64,000 bases of DNA from Epiperipatus broadwayi (lineage: Eukaryota; Onychophora; Udeonychophora; Euonychophora; Peripatidae), in contig JAQFVV010012969.1 in assembly GCA_028023455.1 (NCBI GenBank), forward strand, positions 170,450 to 234,449, given 5' to 3'. Position 1 is the stretch's first letter, and every line of letters starts with the position of its first letter. The notes beneath the pieces are model-generated. The model searched no databases. It was not told the DNA's origin and saw only the letters and a list, made by a program, of their open reading frames with translations. A program made the translations under genes and the position numbers. Positions 36,546 through 47,158 of this stretch are shown one piece after another.

Positions 36546-38299
36546 AAATGATTATGAAAAGTATATTATGAGAAACTGTGTTTGGTTTTTTTGTAAAGAT
36601 TTTATAAAAACACTACTACAATAGTGGATGAAATATATGTGTGTGGATACATATTAAAAAGTTAAATCATGGATAAATATTAAAAACTTAAATCATAAAC
36701 TTACATGCTTACACAGTTGCCTCTACATTTTGAGTATGGTTGTTTATTAGATTTGACTCCATACTTCTTACAAATCCAATTAAAAATACTGATGGTAATC
36801 ATATATATTTACTTAGATTGTCAACACCAGATAAAACTCAGGATCAGAGTTCAGGACTACTCTATATGATATGCACATACATATAAGTAAAATTATTGGA
36901 GATTTAAAGGGATCAACAAGCATCTCGTAAAAAGAGTTCAAACATCCAGACTGTCTGATAAATTTGTTTAGAATAAAGTTGTATAGCTTAAGAGATTAGT
37001 CTGTTATTTTACAGTGACTAGCATTTACAAAGTTTGCAACAGAGAAATGAATTTCAATTACATGATTACATATAATATGGCATGTTATCATTCATTATGC
37101 ATATATGAATAGAGATAAGATATTTTTATTCTATTCAATTATTATTATAAACATGAAACACTCATATCGAAAAGAAATTAAGCACACATAATTATGCATT
37201 TGCATATTCAGTTGTCAATATGCATATTTATGAATATGATTATTGCAATCATATATTAAACTATTAATAATTGTTACATATATATTAGACTATTGTTAAA
37301 ATCATAGGATTTAAATTTTTTTCTCTCCAGATATTTCACATTATGTTGCATACAGAATCATATTTAGCATTTACAACTTCACTAAAAATCATTTTAATAA
37401 AAGGCTAATTAAAAGAAACATGAAAACTTAAATGTTTATACCATCTGATAGTACAAAATCAAAGAAGATTTCAATACAATTTTTCAAATTGGGAAAAAGT
37501 CATTTGGAAGGGGGGGGGTAACAATGTCACTTGACATATATAAAGGTGATTAAATATTCACTTTGTGTCAAACACCATTTTCATTTTATTCACATGAAAT
37601 ATCTATATCTAATTAAGAGTAAGAAATTAACCACATAAAAAAAAAAAAGCGCTAATACGACAATTGCCTCAGCCAAACTTAACCTCTTCTTTTCTTGTCA
37701 CATACATATTTTCTATATTATGGGGCAGCAATATAGTGCACTATACGTCATAATATAAACTTAAATGTGTCCAAGTGCTTATTCAAAAATTAATGTAATT
37801 TTTGATGTTGAGACAAACTTTAGATTGGTTATAATTTCTACATGTTACTCTTAATATGTTCATATATTCCATTTTAGAATAGGTTGATAGGAACAAAATG
37901 AGCAGCACTTGGAGACATTTTTGTATAGTCTTGTATTTTTTAGACACAAATTTTGAAAATTTAGCATACTTTTTCTCATCCTCTTTTTTAAAAAATTAAT
38001 CTCTAGATTGGTATCATGTTTGAGCTTGATGAATTCGTTAAATACTTTTGCATAATCATATCCCAATGCAGCTAGTCATATACTAATTGCAGTTTCTGGA
38101 TACCAGGGATCTTTTATAAGCAGCAGACAATTCTCAATATTTCTTAAATCATGATATCTGCCCTTAAATCCCTTGTAATTTGAAATAAATAATCATATAG
38201 TTTTCTAAAGAAATGTCAATACCTATATTTTATTTAGTTTTTATTATGGTTGTTGCTATGTATGTGTTCAAAACATCTATATTATAAGAAGTTAATATT
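36546..38299. other. No recognisable gene
   Basis: AT-rich. The 68-codon minus-strand frame (37860-38066) has no known motif. A run of about nine G begins at 37510. Confidence 0.6.
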
Positions 38300-38523
38300 A
38301 CTAGAAATGTATTTTATGTTTAATAAAATATATATTAATTATATAGAAAATAGTCAACATTAAATAGAGATTTTATATTAGATAAAATTTAATTAATTAG
38401 TATTCAGTGCTTTTAGTTATCTATACAACTAATTAATATATTTTATCTAACATAAAATTTCTAGCATTCATAATTTTTTATATAATTAATATATATTTAA
38501 TTAAACATAAAATATATTTCTAC
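38300..38523. repeat. About 224-bp hairpin repeat
   Basis: Left-arm segments agaaatgtattttatgttta and gataaaatttaattaattag are reverse complements, with few mismatches, of right-arm segments (ctaattaatatattttatc and taaacataaaatatatttct). A MITE-like foldback is likely. Confidence 0.75.
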
Positions 38524-38604
38524 TAATGTTGACTTTCCTCTTTATTATAGTTGCTTTGAACCTATACACAGCAATTAGAAAACTATGTAGTATTAAACCA
38601 ATAC

Positions 38605-38957
38605 ACATCACATGATTACCATTTCTTATGCTTGCTCATAACTGTCATTAAAACAGGCAAAACTCTCCATACAGTAGTGCCACTCAGTACAAGCCAGAGT
38701 AATCAATGGATGCCAGGTTTGTGCATAAAATCCCTATCTAGTGCCTACTCATCCAATATCCCCATACTAGTTTCTAGCTTGTGGTTTTCAGATCCAAGCC
38801 CCCTCACTGATAAAAGCCACAAGTTTAGAAACTAGTCTGGGATATTAGATGAGAAGACACTAAATAGGAATTTTATGCACAAACCTTCTGGCATCTATTG
38901 ATTATTCTGGCTTGCACTGAGTGGCACTACTGTATGGAGAGTTTTGTCTGTTTTAAT
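38605..38957. repeat. Family 3 palindrome, large copy
   Basis: Arms from 38647 (attaaaacaggcaaaactct) and to 38957 pair along almost their full length. The sequence outside the left arm (acatcacatgattacc) matches the flank of the 61.57-kb copy, so the family extends to about 38605. The central part carries ctcactgataaaagcc ... gtttagaaactagtctggg and an inverted, diverged copy of it (ctagtttctagcttgtggtt). The 67-codon frame here is a by-product. Confidence 0.8.
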
Positions 38958-40524
38958 AACTTTTGACTTATTAAAGAAATATTTTTTCAAATCCTAAATA
39001 GATATGGGGAAATTTACTTTAAACTTTTAAACATGCAATTTTATCAGAATACACAATTTTTTAATAATCAATTTCAAGTTAATATATTTATTTGCCTTCT
39101 ATAACTTCACTAAATTATTTTTATAGATCATACCCTTACTCAAAATTTTTTTTTTCCTTGGACAATAATCACAAATCTAAAGATATATCACAAATATATC
39201 CACATCATCGATAGAAGTAATCAATTCTTAACAATTAAAAAGAAAACTACTATAGTAGAAGGGAAATAACTTTCAGGAATTTCCTTTCACATTTCATCTC
39301 GGCTGCTTCTCACAATCTTACTAAATCTGGCATCTTTATTCCTCTGTTATACCATTATTTTAATAACTATTCCCTCACACTGTTACATCTTAAGTTGCTT
39401 TACAGATATGTAGAAAAGTCCTGCTGGTACTATAATACAAATGAATATAGTTTAAATATGTTTTTAAGAAACAAGTGCCAAGAAATCGCAGTGGAAATAT
39501 ATTAATAATATGATGTTAAAATATTTTACGTAAACGTACATAACTTTAAAGTTGAAAATTCAAATACATTATCTTCAACTGAAATAATAAAGAGTAAACA
39601 GAGAATTTCTCATTAATTTTCAAATATAACAGATGTTTGCAGTAGATAAAAAATATTTTAAGAGTTATAAAAATTCACCGCGACCATTATTGTTATTCAA
39701 AATGAATTACTTTCGTTTCTAGTCTAACATTATCCTTAAATTTTCATCGAATTTTCCTTCAGCTGTTTTTTTTTTTTTTAAATAAAATTAAAATGAGTCT
39801 ATTTATCATATAATAAATTACTTTGGTAAACTCTTCTTTATATATACACACTGTAAATTGTAATCTGCACGACAAAATATTTTAATAAGAAAAGAGCAAA
39901 TTACACTTTTAATAAGTCTTAGTAACAATTCAAATTCTGACATTTCCTGTGAAAAGATTTCAAAATGTTAATTTACTGAAGAAGAAACAAACTTAACTAA
40001 ACTTGGAATTTTCTGTAATTGCATAATTTTAAATAATAAAAATCTCAATGCAAATTAATTATCCAAAAGCCAGCAGTCTTTCTTGGAAAAAAAAAAATGT
40101 TTTAGCATTCGAATTTATCAGAACGTTGTTTTTTCTTCAAAATGAAGATTACATTTAAAAAAAAAAAAAGACAAATATAAATGAATTTTGCTTCTGTTCA
40201 CTTTGGAAACGTGAAGTCAGAATATGTTGTAACTTTTAGTTTTAAAAATGTAATTTTCGGGGGGGGGGGGTAGAAAACCATTTAATCAATAACTTGGAGA
40301 TTATGTAATTTTTGATAAAAAGGTATAGTTTACGTTTAATTAATACAAAATTAAATGTTAAATGTTTTTACTCCAAACTGTGTGTACCAAACACTTAATC
40401 ATCTTTCTTTCAATCTACTATTGCTTAAAGACATGAGAAAATTTGTCGTATGATCCCAGCACATTAAAGTCAATATGTTTGCTATTCATAATAGTGAAGA
40501 TTTAAAAATAATTGTTTTTTAGGC
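38958..40524. other. AT-rich DNA with a 12-G tract
   Basis: No gene seen. Twelve G at 40259-40270 in otherwise AT-rich sequence. Confidence 0.6.
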
Positions 40525-41018
40525 CAGGTTGTCAAATTTTTCTAATTACAAGCCACACAAACTTATATAAGGTCTTTCTCTAGCATGCCACATGTAAAAA
40601 AAATGGTTTTACTTTCCAATATATGAGGTATTCATAGTACAGAAAAGTAGTGCAATCATAACACCCACTTTCAACAAATTTTCATAAAATAAAGTATTTA
40701 AAAAAACTTTATATATATGTGTATGTTTATATATGACCAAATTTTGTTCTTGATAACTAGGACAAAAATTATAACGTAAAAAGTTTCGTTAGCAGTATTT
40801 TTTCATAGAATGCCTTGTTTTCTAGATATAACAAAGGTCATTATAAAACCAATTTTGCAATAAGTCATACAATGCGCATTTTACAAAAACGTTATTAAAT
40901 AAAATATATTCAGAATAAAAATGTATGACTTTTTTAAAATTACACTTGTGCATGGGCTGAGGATATTACATATCATCATAGTTGCACGTGACCCATAGGC
41001 TGTAGTTTGCCCATCCTA
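40525..41018. mobile_element. Aged hAT-like non-autonomous element
   Basis: The right end, reverse complemented (taggatgggcaaactacagcc), is a good match to hAT-type TIRs. The left end, caggttgtcaaatttttct, is a diverged partner. No matching 8-bp flanks remain (ttttaggc against ggtataac), so the limits are provisional. Confidence 0.45.
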
Positions 41019-42045
41019 GGTATAACCTATATACATAATGTACAATAACAAAATGGAAGTTTTTTTTAATGAACTATTGTTTCTTTGGAAGAATTTATTA
41101 TAATTTTCATAATAAAATAGTATTGATTAATAGTTCAATTAATATTGATAATGATTTAACAAGACTTGCAATACAGGCAACAAAGAACATTAACATGAGA
41201 TACACACAAATGTGTATTTTAACACAAGGTACATATGTATAGTTTAGTGTACTTCAGTATCAGTTGATGAGTACTATATTTGCACTATAATTATATTCAA
41301 ACTTTAGCTTAGTAAACTCTCCTTTGGCTTCTCTTACAGCTACACACCAATATGAGTATTAATTAACAATAAAAAAAAGTGCCCAATACCAAACTCTGCT
41401 ATTACCTTGAATTGACTAATATGGATGTAAGTAGGTCTAGTTGAAATTTAAAAAACTATAGCTATCAAGAGTCACATCAAAATTCTCATAATACCAAAAT
41501 TCAATTAAAAAATTTATTTCTATTGAAAAGCCATTAACAACAGTAAACCCTACTCAAACCTCCTTTAAGAAATCTACTAATACACTGATCTAATGCACTT
41601 TATCCTGACTCATAACTATTAACAAGAAATAACTTCATTTTTTGGTTTGTAAACATGGTAAAACTAAAACAGCTTTCTACTTTACTGCCATCTATAGTAA
41701 GTTTGAGCAATCAAGAATTACTGGATTATAATATGTTTCAATACCCATCAAGTCAGTATTCGATTTCTTGCTTTTGTTTTTATCTATAAATCCCAGGATT
41801 CAAAGTTGGAAGCAATGTAATTATGCAACTCGCAATCTCTTTTAACCCTTTTACATTCAAATTAAATATCTGAGATTCAAAATGCCTTAAGGTTTTGAAT
41901 CCATGTCAATATGCATAAATCTGATTCTGGGTTAGTAATTTCTTTTGCTAATTTTAGACATTGTTTCCTGGTTAGGAATATTCATAACAAACCATTTAAT
42001 TGTTTAAATTACACAATATATGATAAAACAACAATAGTTCTATAC

Positions 42046-42097
42046 TTTAGTGGCATCTAATTAACGATTACCCAAGCCTGCTATAGATGACACTAAA
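42046..42097. repeat. 52-nt hairpin
   Basis: tttagtggcatcta (42046-42059) pairs with tagatgacactaaa (42084-42097) with one mismatch. Related fragments appear near 41690 and 53200. Short enough to resemble a small-RNA precursor, but a MITE remnant is simpler. Confidence 0.5.
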
Positions 42098-42363
42098 ATA
42101 GAGAACTGCTTTTACTTATTCATAACTATTACTAACAACAAATTCATCTGACCCAATATGGAATGTGGCACCTTTCTGCAATCTGGACTCCACAATTTCT
42201 ATTTAATTGATTAGCTTTTCAGGCTACAACTTATATCTTCCAGCAAGTTCACATTATCTACTTCCTATGAATTTAAACTCAGATTTTCTAGTTTCTTACA
42301 GCTATCCATTCCATTTTATACAACCAATACACATGAACATATATATATATGTGAAAAAGATAA

Positions 42364-42421
42364 ATGGTCTCCAATATATGTACTTCATGCTGAACCAGCA
42401 CTCATCAATTGGTCCAGATCA
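42364..42421 (-). ncRNA. Hammerhead ribozyme relic (family 2, left arm)
   Basis: Minus-strand reading: TGATCT GGA CCAA, TTGATGA (C3 changed), perfect stem II GTGCTG-GTT-CAGCAT (one G-U), GAAG, TACATATA (helix III with AUA cleavage triplet), TTGG AGACCA. Only two core substitutions (C3 to T, A15.1 to G) separate it from a complete hammerhead. Confidence 0.7.
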
Positions 42422-42719
42422 TCTCCCATATATATATAATTAAGGTTCAGTTTATATTAAGATAGCAATTCTTCATACTTTAATGAACAGGCTTCAATTT
42501 TCTCCACCTTCCAACTCTTCAGCCATCCATATTATTGAAAATCTGATGATGCAATGCTCAAAGCCTTAATTGATGCCAATATTATCATATCCATCATCAG
42601 ATTTTCAATGATATGAATGGCTGAAGAATTGGAGGGTGGAGATTGAAGCCTGACAATTAAAGTATGAAGATTTGCTATCTTAATATGAACTGCACTCTGA
42701 CTATATGTGTGAGAGATGA

Positions 42720-42780
42720 TGATCTGGACCAACTGATGAAGGTTAGATGGTTCAGCATGAAATACATATATTGGAGATCA
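42720..42780 (+). ncRNA. Hammerhead ribozyme relic (family 2, right arm)
   Basis: Helix I is perfect: TGATCT (42720-42725) with AGATCA (42775-42780), and CCAA (42729-42732) with TTGG (42771-42774). CTGATGA is at 42733-42739, GAAA at 42759-42762 and TACATATA at 42763-42770. The defect is stem II: 19 nt (42740-42758) that no longer form the 6-bp helix. All conserved single-stranded residues and the AUA site are present, so this copy and the left arm have complementary defects. Confidence 0.75.
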
Positions 42781-43244
42781 TTTATCTTTTTCACATGTAT
42801 GTGGTCATATGAATCAGTTGTATAAAACAGACTGGATAGCTATAAGGAGCTTGAAAGTCTGAGTTCAAATCCCTTCTAAATTACATTGAGTCAATATAGG
42901 AAATATACTTGTATTTAAATATTCCTATAATTAAATAAGTATAATTTAATTCAAGAAAGAACATAATGGGCATTTTAATTACCGGATAAGAAGCACAACA
43001 TACGAAATGTCTCAGGGCTATTTTATCCCCTCCCTTGTATTCCAGGAATGCAACTCTTATATCACTTAAAAAGTCAGGTATTAATTTTATGATTTGTTGT
43101 TTTTAAGATGAGCTGATGACAGAATAATTTTTTTCCCTTAACAGTTAAAAAGAAAAATCTCTTACATCATTATTCCTATATTACAACCATATATACATAT
43201 AAATTGTCTGGATATAAATTTGCAATTTAATAATTTTTATCAAG

Positions 43245-43560
43245 TCATTCATTAGACTAGAGATTACCCACTTAATGAATAATATTTATGTAGTATAATT
43301 TTCACTACAGGCTCTCTCTCTCACACAGTATGGACTGATTTCTATCTATTTTTGCCATCTTGCGAAAGATAAGTGAAAAAGATGTACGATTCGCAATATG
43401 CAGATTTTGTGCTGAACCAGCAGTCATCAGTTGGCCCAGATAACAATCTCTTACCCTTATCTTTATCATTGTTCAGTATATAGAGATAGACAATTACTAC
43501 AGTTTAAGTTTGAGAGTGGTGTAGTGAAAATTACACTACAGAAATATTATAATTGCATAT
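43245..43560 (-). mobile_element. Ribozyme-repeat family 1, single unit with inverted ends
   Basis: Starts tcattcattagactagag, ends with the inverted motif gtgaaaattacactacagaa (to about 43550), and has the hammerhead relic between. A single-unit version of the 12.1-kb and 18.8-kb elements. Confidence 0.7.
43387..43443 (-). ncRNA. Hammerhead ribozyme relic (family 1)
   Basis: Minus-strand reading: TTATCT GGG CCAA, intact CTGATGA, CTGCTG/CAGCAC stem II (outer pair lost), AAAA for GAAA, TCTGCATA (NUH = AUA), TTGC. The G12-to-A change removes the general base, so it should be inactive. Confidence 0.7.
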
Positions 43561-43926
43561 TCTATTAAAGTCAGAAATTTTAAAAGTGTTAATGACTGAC
43601 GAAATAGACATATCAATTTTCAACTTCATATATTACTTTCAGTGTACAAGTATATATATATGATCAGCAAATACTAACTTCTGTAAAATATTAATCTGCC
43701 CATCATTCTTAAATTATCAATCATTGAAATTCTGCCTTTAAGTTCCTACGTTGGTTATGAAATGACAAATGCATAATGATAAATGCATTTTATTATTACG
43801 CTAACCAGAGAATGTTTTTAATCAGGTCACTGACACTATAATCATCATCATCAGGGCCGGCGCTGGGTACTAGGCGCCCGCATGCAAATTTGATTTTGGC
43901 GCCCCTGTCAATATGTATGTTTACTA

Positions 43927-44580
43927 AGGTGACCCGACCGTGTCCCGTGGCGTTTTAAAAAAGTCATGATTTTTAGAAAGAATGCACGATGTAATGCTAT
44001 TTTTGATATCAAAAATAGCATAAAATTGATTGTTAAATTATATATTATTTCATACAAACGGTTTGTATGAAATAATATATAATTTAACACGGCAAATTTA
44101 GATGTTAGAAAAATTTGCAGAAATTTTAAAAATAATGTGTTTGTTAAAAATAGACAGAGTGATTCAAATATATATATATAATAAATTAAAAAAAAAAAAT
44201 GTTTGAGATTAAAATATTTAAATGTTTAAAATAATTTTCGAAAAACATTTACATATTTTAATCTCAAATTTTTTTTTTTTTTAAAATTTCATATTTATTA
44301 TTTGCGTCACTGTCTGTTTTTAACAAACCCATTATTTTTAAAATTTTTGCTAATTTTTCTAACCTCTAAATTTATGCAAATATTAGCAAATTTAATAATA
44401 AATTTACAATTTATAAATGAAATAATTTTAAAAAAAGATAATATTACAAACATACATATTTAATTTATTATTATTAATGTACGCTATATCTATATAAACG
44501 CTCCATATAAACCAAATTTTTAATCAGCCCCCCCCCGGTCAATGGTGTCCCGTTTTACCAATGTTAAAATCTGGTCACTT
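43927..44580. repeat. Foldback element nested in the hAT transposon
   Basis: Ends AGGTGACC (43927) and GGTCACTT (to 44580) are inverted and flanked by TA on both sides. Inside are a perfect 28-bp palindrome (43994-44021), a perfect 28-bp inverted repeat with a 1-nt loop (arms 44032-44059 and 44061-44088), and a long imperfect hairpin (44091-44385) with centre near 44230. Both ends also carry GTGTCCCG. Likely a TA-targeting MITE, but it could be an internal part of the hAT 3' region. Confidence 0.6.
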
Positions 44581-44728
44581 TAATGTATACCACCTACATG
44601 TTATAAATATTAGTGTACAAAATCTTTCTAAGGGAAACAAACAAGGCAATGTAAATAAATAATTTTTAATATTAAAAAAAAAGAAAATACAGTTAAAAAA
44701 AGTAAATGCATTACAAAACATGTTATAA

Positions 44729-45799
44729 TTATAATAATTTTATACTCCTTGACTTCATATTAATAAACCTTGATATGATTGTATTTATTTCCAGTTCTGC
44801 ACAAATATCATTTTCAATAGCAATTAATGCCAAATTAACAAGCCGTTTTTGTGACATAGTTGTTCTCAAGTAAGTTTTAATTAATTTTAACTTAGAAAAA
44901 GAGCGTTCACCGCTTGCAACACTAACAGGTAATGTAAAATTAAGTGTTTCGAAAGGGTTTTGAGAATTTAAAAAATCCTTTTGAAAAATATCTCGAAAAG
45001 CACATAATTCATCGAATAAATCTGTAGCATTAATATCTTTACTGTTATCAAATTTCAAAATATTTTCTAAATCTTTGCATTTTGCTTGTAACTCGCTCTT
45101 ATTAATTTCTGATATTTTATATAGAAAATTGAAATTATTATAACATGCTTCGAGGAGTTCAAAGCGTTCTGTTAAAGAATTAATCGCTACATCTAAAAGT
45201 GTAAAAAACATGTTTATTTTAAATTTTTCTTCAGGTATTTGAGGTGTTTCGTCCTGATGCTCGTAATCAAATTGACGAGTTTTTTTCCGTTGTCGAACTT
45301 CTTTGGCAGTTTTAAATTCTTTCTCTCCATCAACCTCTTCGCTAAGTTCATCTGCAATTTTGAGAATGTTTTTGAAATTTGAATCTGATCGATATTCTCG
45401 TAAAAATTTATTTAGATTTGCGATCAATTCTAAAGCAAGTGAAGCATTCATATTTACATTTTGGAGCATTTTACTGACAGGATTTATTCTATTTAATATA
45501 TCATGCCAAATTATTAAAGAACAAATAAATTTGTAATCCTTAAGGTTAGTGCAGAGTGATTGAGCTTCATGTTGAATTTCTCTATTAAAAGATTCGTTGT
45601 TCATTATTTCATAGAGTGCATCATAAATTTCACCCAACTGATACCGTAGAGGCCGGATTGCATCAATTCTGCTTTCCCATCGTGTTTCTGATGGTTGTTT
45701 TAGAGTTAAAGTTTTAATAAATTTTAAAAGGATTGACCACCGTTTATAAGATGATGAAAAAAAATTGTATATTTTTTGAACAATTGCAAAAAAAACCAA
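44729..45799 (-). pseudogene. hAT transposase, C-terminal part with dimerisation domain
   Basis: 356 codons. The N-terminal side continues the catalytic domain (LKQPSETRWESRIDAIRPLR is the T-R-W segment typical of DUF4371/hAT proteins), followed by a helical insertion. Near the end LPVSVASGERSFSKLKLIKT and TTMSQKRLVNLALIAIE form the hAT C-terminal dimerisation domain, where the usual C-E-R-x-F-S appears as G-E-R-S-F-S. It joins the upstream part through an 8-T run at about 45789, where the frame shifts. No ATG: the open frame begins mid-gene. Confidence 0.9.
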
Positions 45800-46557
45800 T
45801 TGTATCTACATTGACTTTGGCGGCATCGTTTATGATTAAGTTTAAAGAATGAGCAGCACATGGTATGTAAAATGCACGAGGGTTTTTGGTTAAAATCAAA
45901 TTTTGAAGTCCAGCCTTTCATGTTGGCCCCATTATCATACCCTTGACCACGCATGTCTTCAATGGGAATCTTCCATTTTTCCAGTTGTTCAATTATTGTT
46001 GTACATAAACCTCGTCCAGTGGAATCTGTTATATCTATGAAACCTAAAAAGTGTTCTCTAATTTTAACCATTCCATTATTACAAAAAACGAAGCGAACAA
46101 TTATGGTCATTTGTTCAGTTTTACTTGCATCTGGTGTACAATCTAAAATAATAGAATATTTGGATTTCTTTATCGATAATAAAATTGTTTCCCTAATTGC
46201 TGTACTTAAAATGTCCAATAATTCATTTTGGCTATCTTTGCTCAAATAATGTACTCTATTGTTTTGATCTAGGGCCCTCTCAACATGATTTTCCATAACG
46301 GGATCAAACTTCGCAAATAATTCAATTAATTTTAAAAAATTTCCGTTATTTTTTTCGTATAATTTATCAGATGATCCGCGAAATGCTAAATTTTGACTAC
46401 CAAGGAATTTGATAATTTCAATCAGCCGTTCCAAAACACTCCTCCAATGTTTCTTTTCCATTTCATATAAATTTTGAGATTGACAATCAATAGTAATTTT
46501 GTTTTTTAATCTTTTCTCAAGTTCATTCCAATTCAATAAACTTTTCATGTGAGCCAT
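45724..46557 (-). pseudogene. hAT transposase, DUF4371-like catalytic part
   Basis: Contains FRGSSDKLYEKNNGNFLKLI, FDPVMENHVERAL, SKYSIILDCTPDASKTEQMT (first catalytic Asp in LDCTPD) and MRGQGYDNGANMKG (second Asp region), in the order seen in ZMYM1-like/DUF4371 hAT proteins. After NMKG (about 45920) the frame is lost. The correct continuation, LQNLILTKNPRAFYIPCAAH then SLNLIINDAA, lies in the next frame, so the last 50 or so residues of this open frame are spurious. It joins the N-terminal part by a shift near 46595. Confidence 0.9.
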
Positions 46558-46564
46558 ACTAGTT

Positions 46565-47158
46565 TCATGTCTGTGTAAAGTTGTACTTAAATTTCTCCAA
46601 TCCTTCTATGAGGCTAGATTCAGTAGATCCAAAAACTTTGCAACAAAAGCAAAACACAGAGTTCAAAATTTCGGAATAAATAAGCCATTTTCGAAAAACT
46701 ACTTCTCCGTTTTCCATTTTTCTATTATAATATACATCAGAAAATTTACGGCCATGTACATCGTTCGGATATATAATATCTTTCTTTTGAACAGGCCCCA
46801 TTTCTACTAAAATAACACGTAGTTTGTCATCGATTTTATTCCATTCAGCTGGATCTTCTAAATTTGTACACATTTGATATGATATTGGCACAATGACTTT
46901 GTTGTCACTTAACTGTTTCTTACTAAAATCTTGTTCAATATTTTCAACAGTTCCCTGTGATCTAGATGATGTGCACGGTTCTGGTTCTTGTTGAGTATAA
47001 GCTACTTCAGAAGCAGTTGATATTTTAAGATATTTATTAAGTGATCCACTTTGTTTTTTAATGTTTGCTATTTTTTCAGCTTGGCGTTTATGATTTTGTG
47101 CACCGGATAGTTTTTTCTTAGTTTTTGATTCCATATTACTTTTACTCATGAACGCCAC
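46565..47158 (-). pseudogene. hAT transposase, N-terminal part with TTF-type zinc finger
   Basis: 197 codons from ATG at 47158. Starts with a basic segment (KKKLSGAQNHKRQAEKIANI) common at the N-terminus of ZMYM1-like hAT proteins, then a low-complexity linker. Next comes the TTF-type zinc-finger region: GRKFSDVYYNRKMENGEVVF, RKWLIYSEILNSVFCFCCKV, FGSTES. Such fingers bind element ends. The last residues (KYNFTQT, stop) are out of frame; the true continuation, NLSTTLHRHETSMAHMKSLL, overlaps the start of the next part. Intact length would be about 780 residues. Confidence 0.88.

Larger units (their letters stand above)
42235..42895. mobile_element. Ribozyme-repeat family 2, about 0.6-kb palindrome
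   Basis: The left arm (about 42267-42553) and right arm (about 42587-42890) are reverse complements around atctgatgatg...catcatcagat. Each arm carries a hammerhead relic, so one reads on the minus strand (42364-42421) and one on the plus (42720-42780). Arm ends share ttacagctatcc and its complement with the family 2 copy at 29.4 kb. Open frames inside are repeat shadows. Confidence 0.75.

Noticed and set aside
45303-46249. Plus-strand frames of 77 and 98 codons inside the hAT gene
   Set aside because: Antisense to the transposase with its domains in clear order on the other strand.
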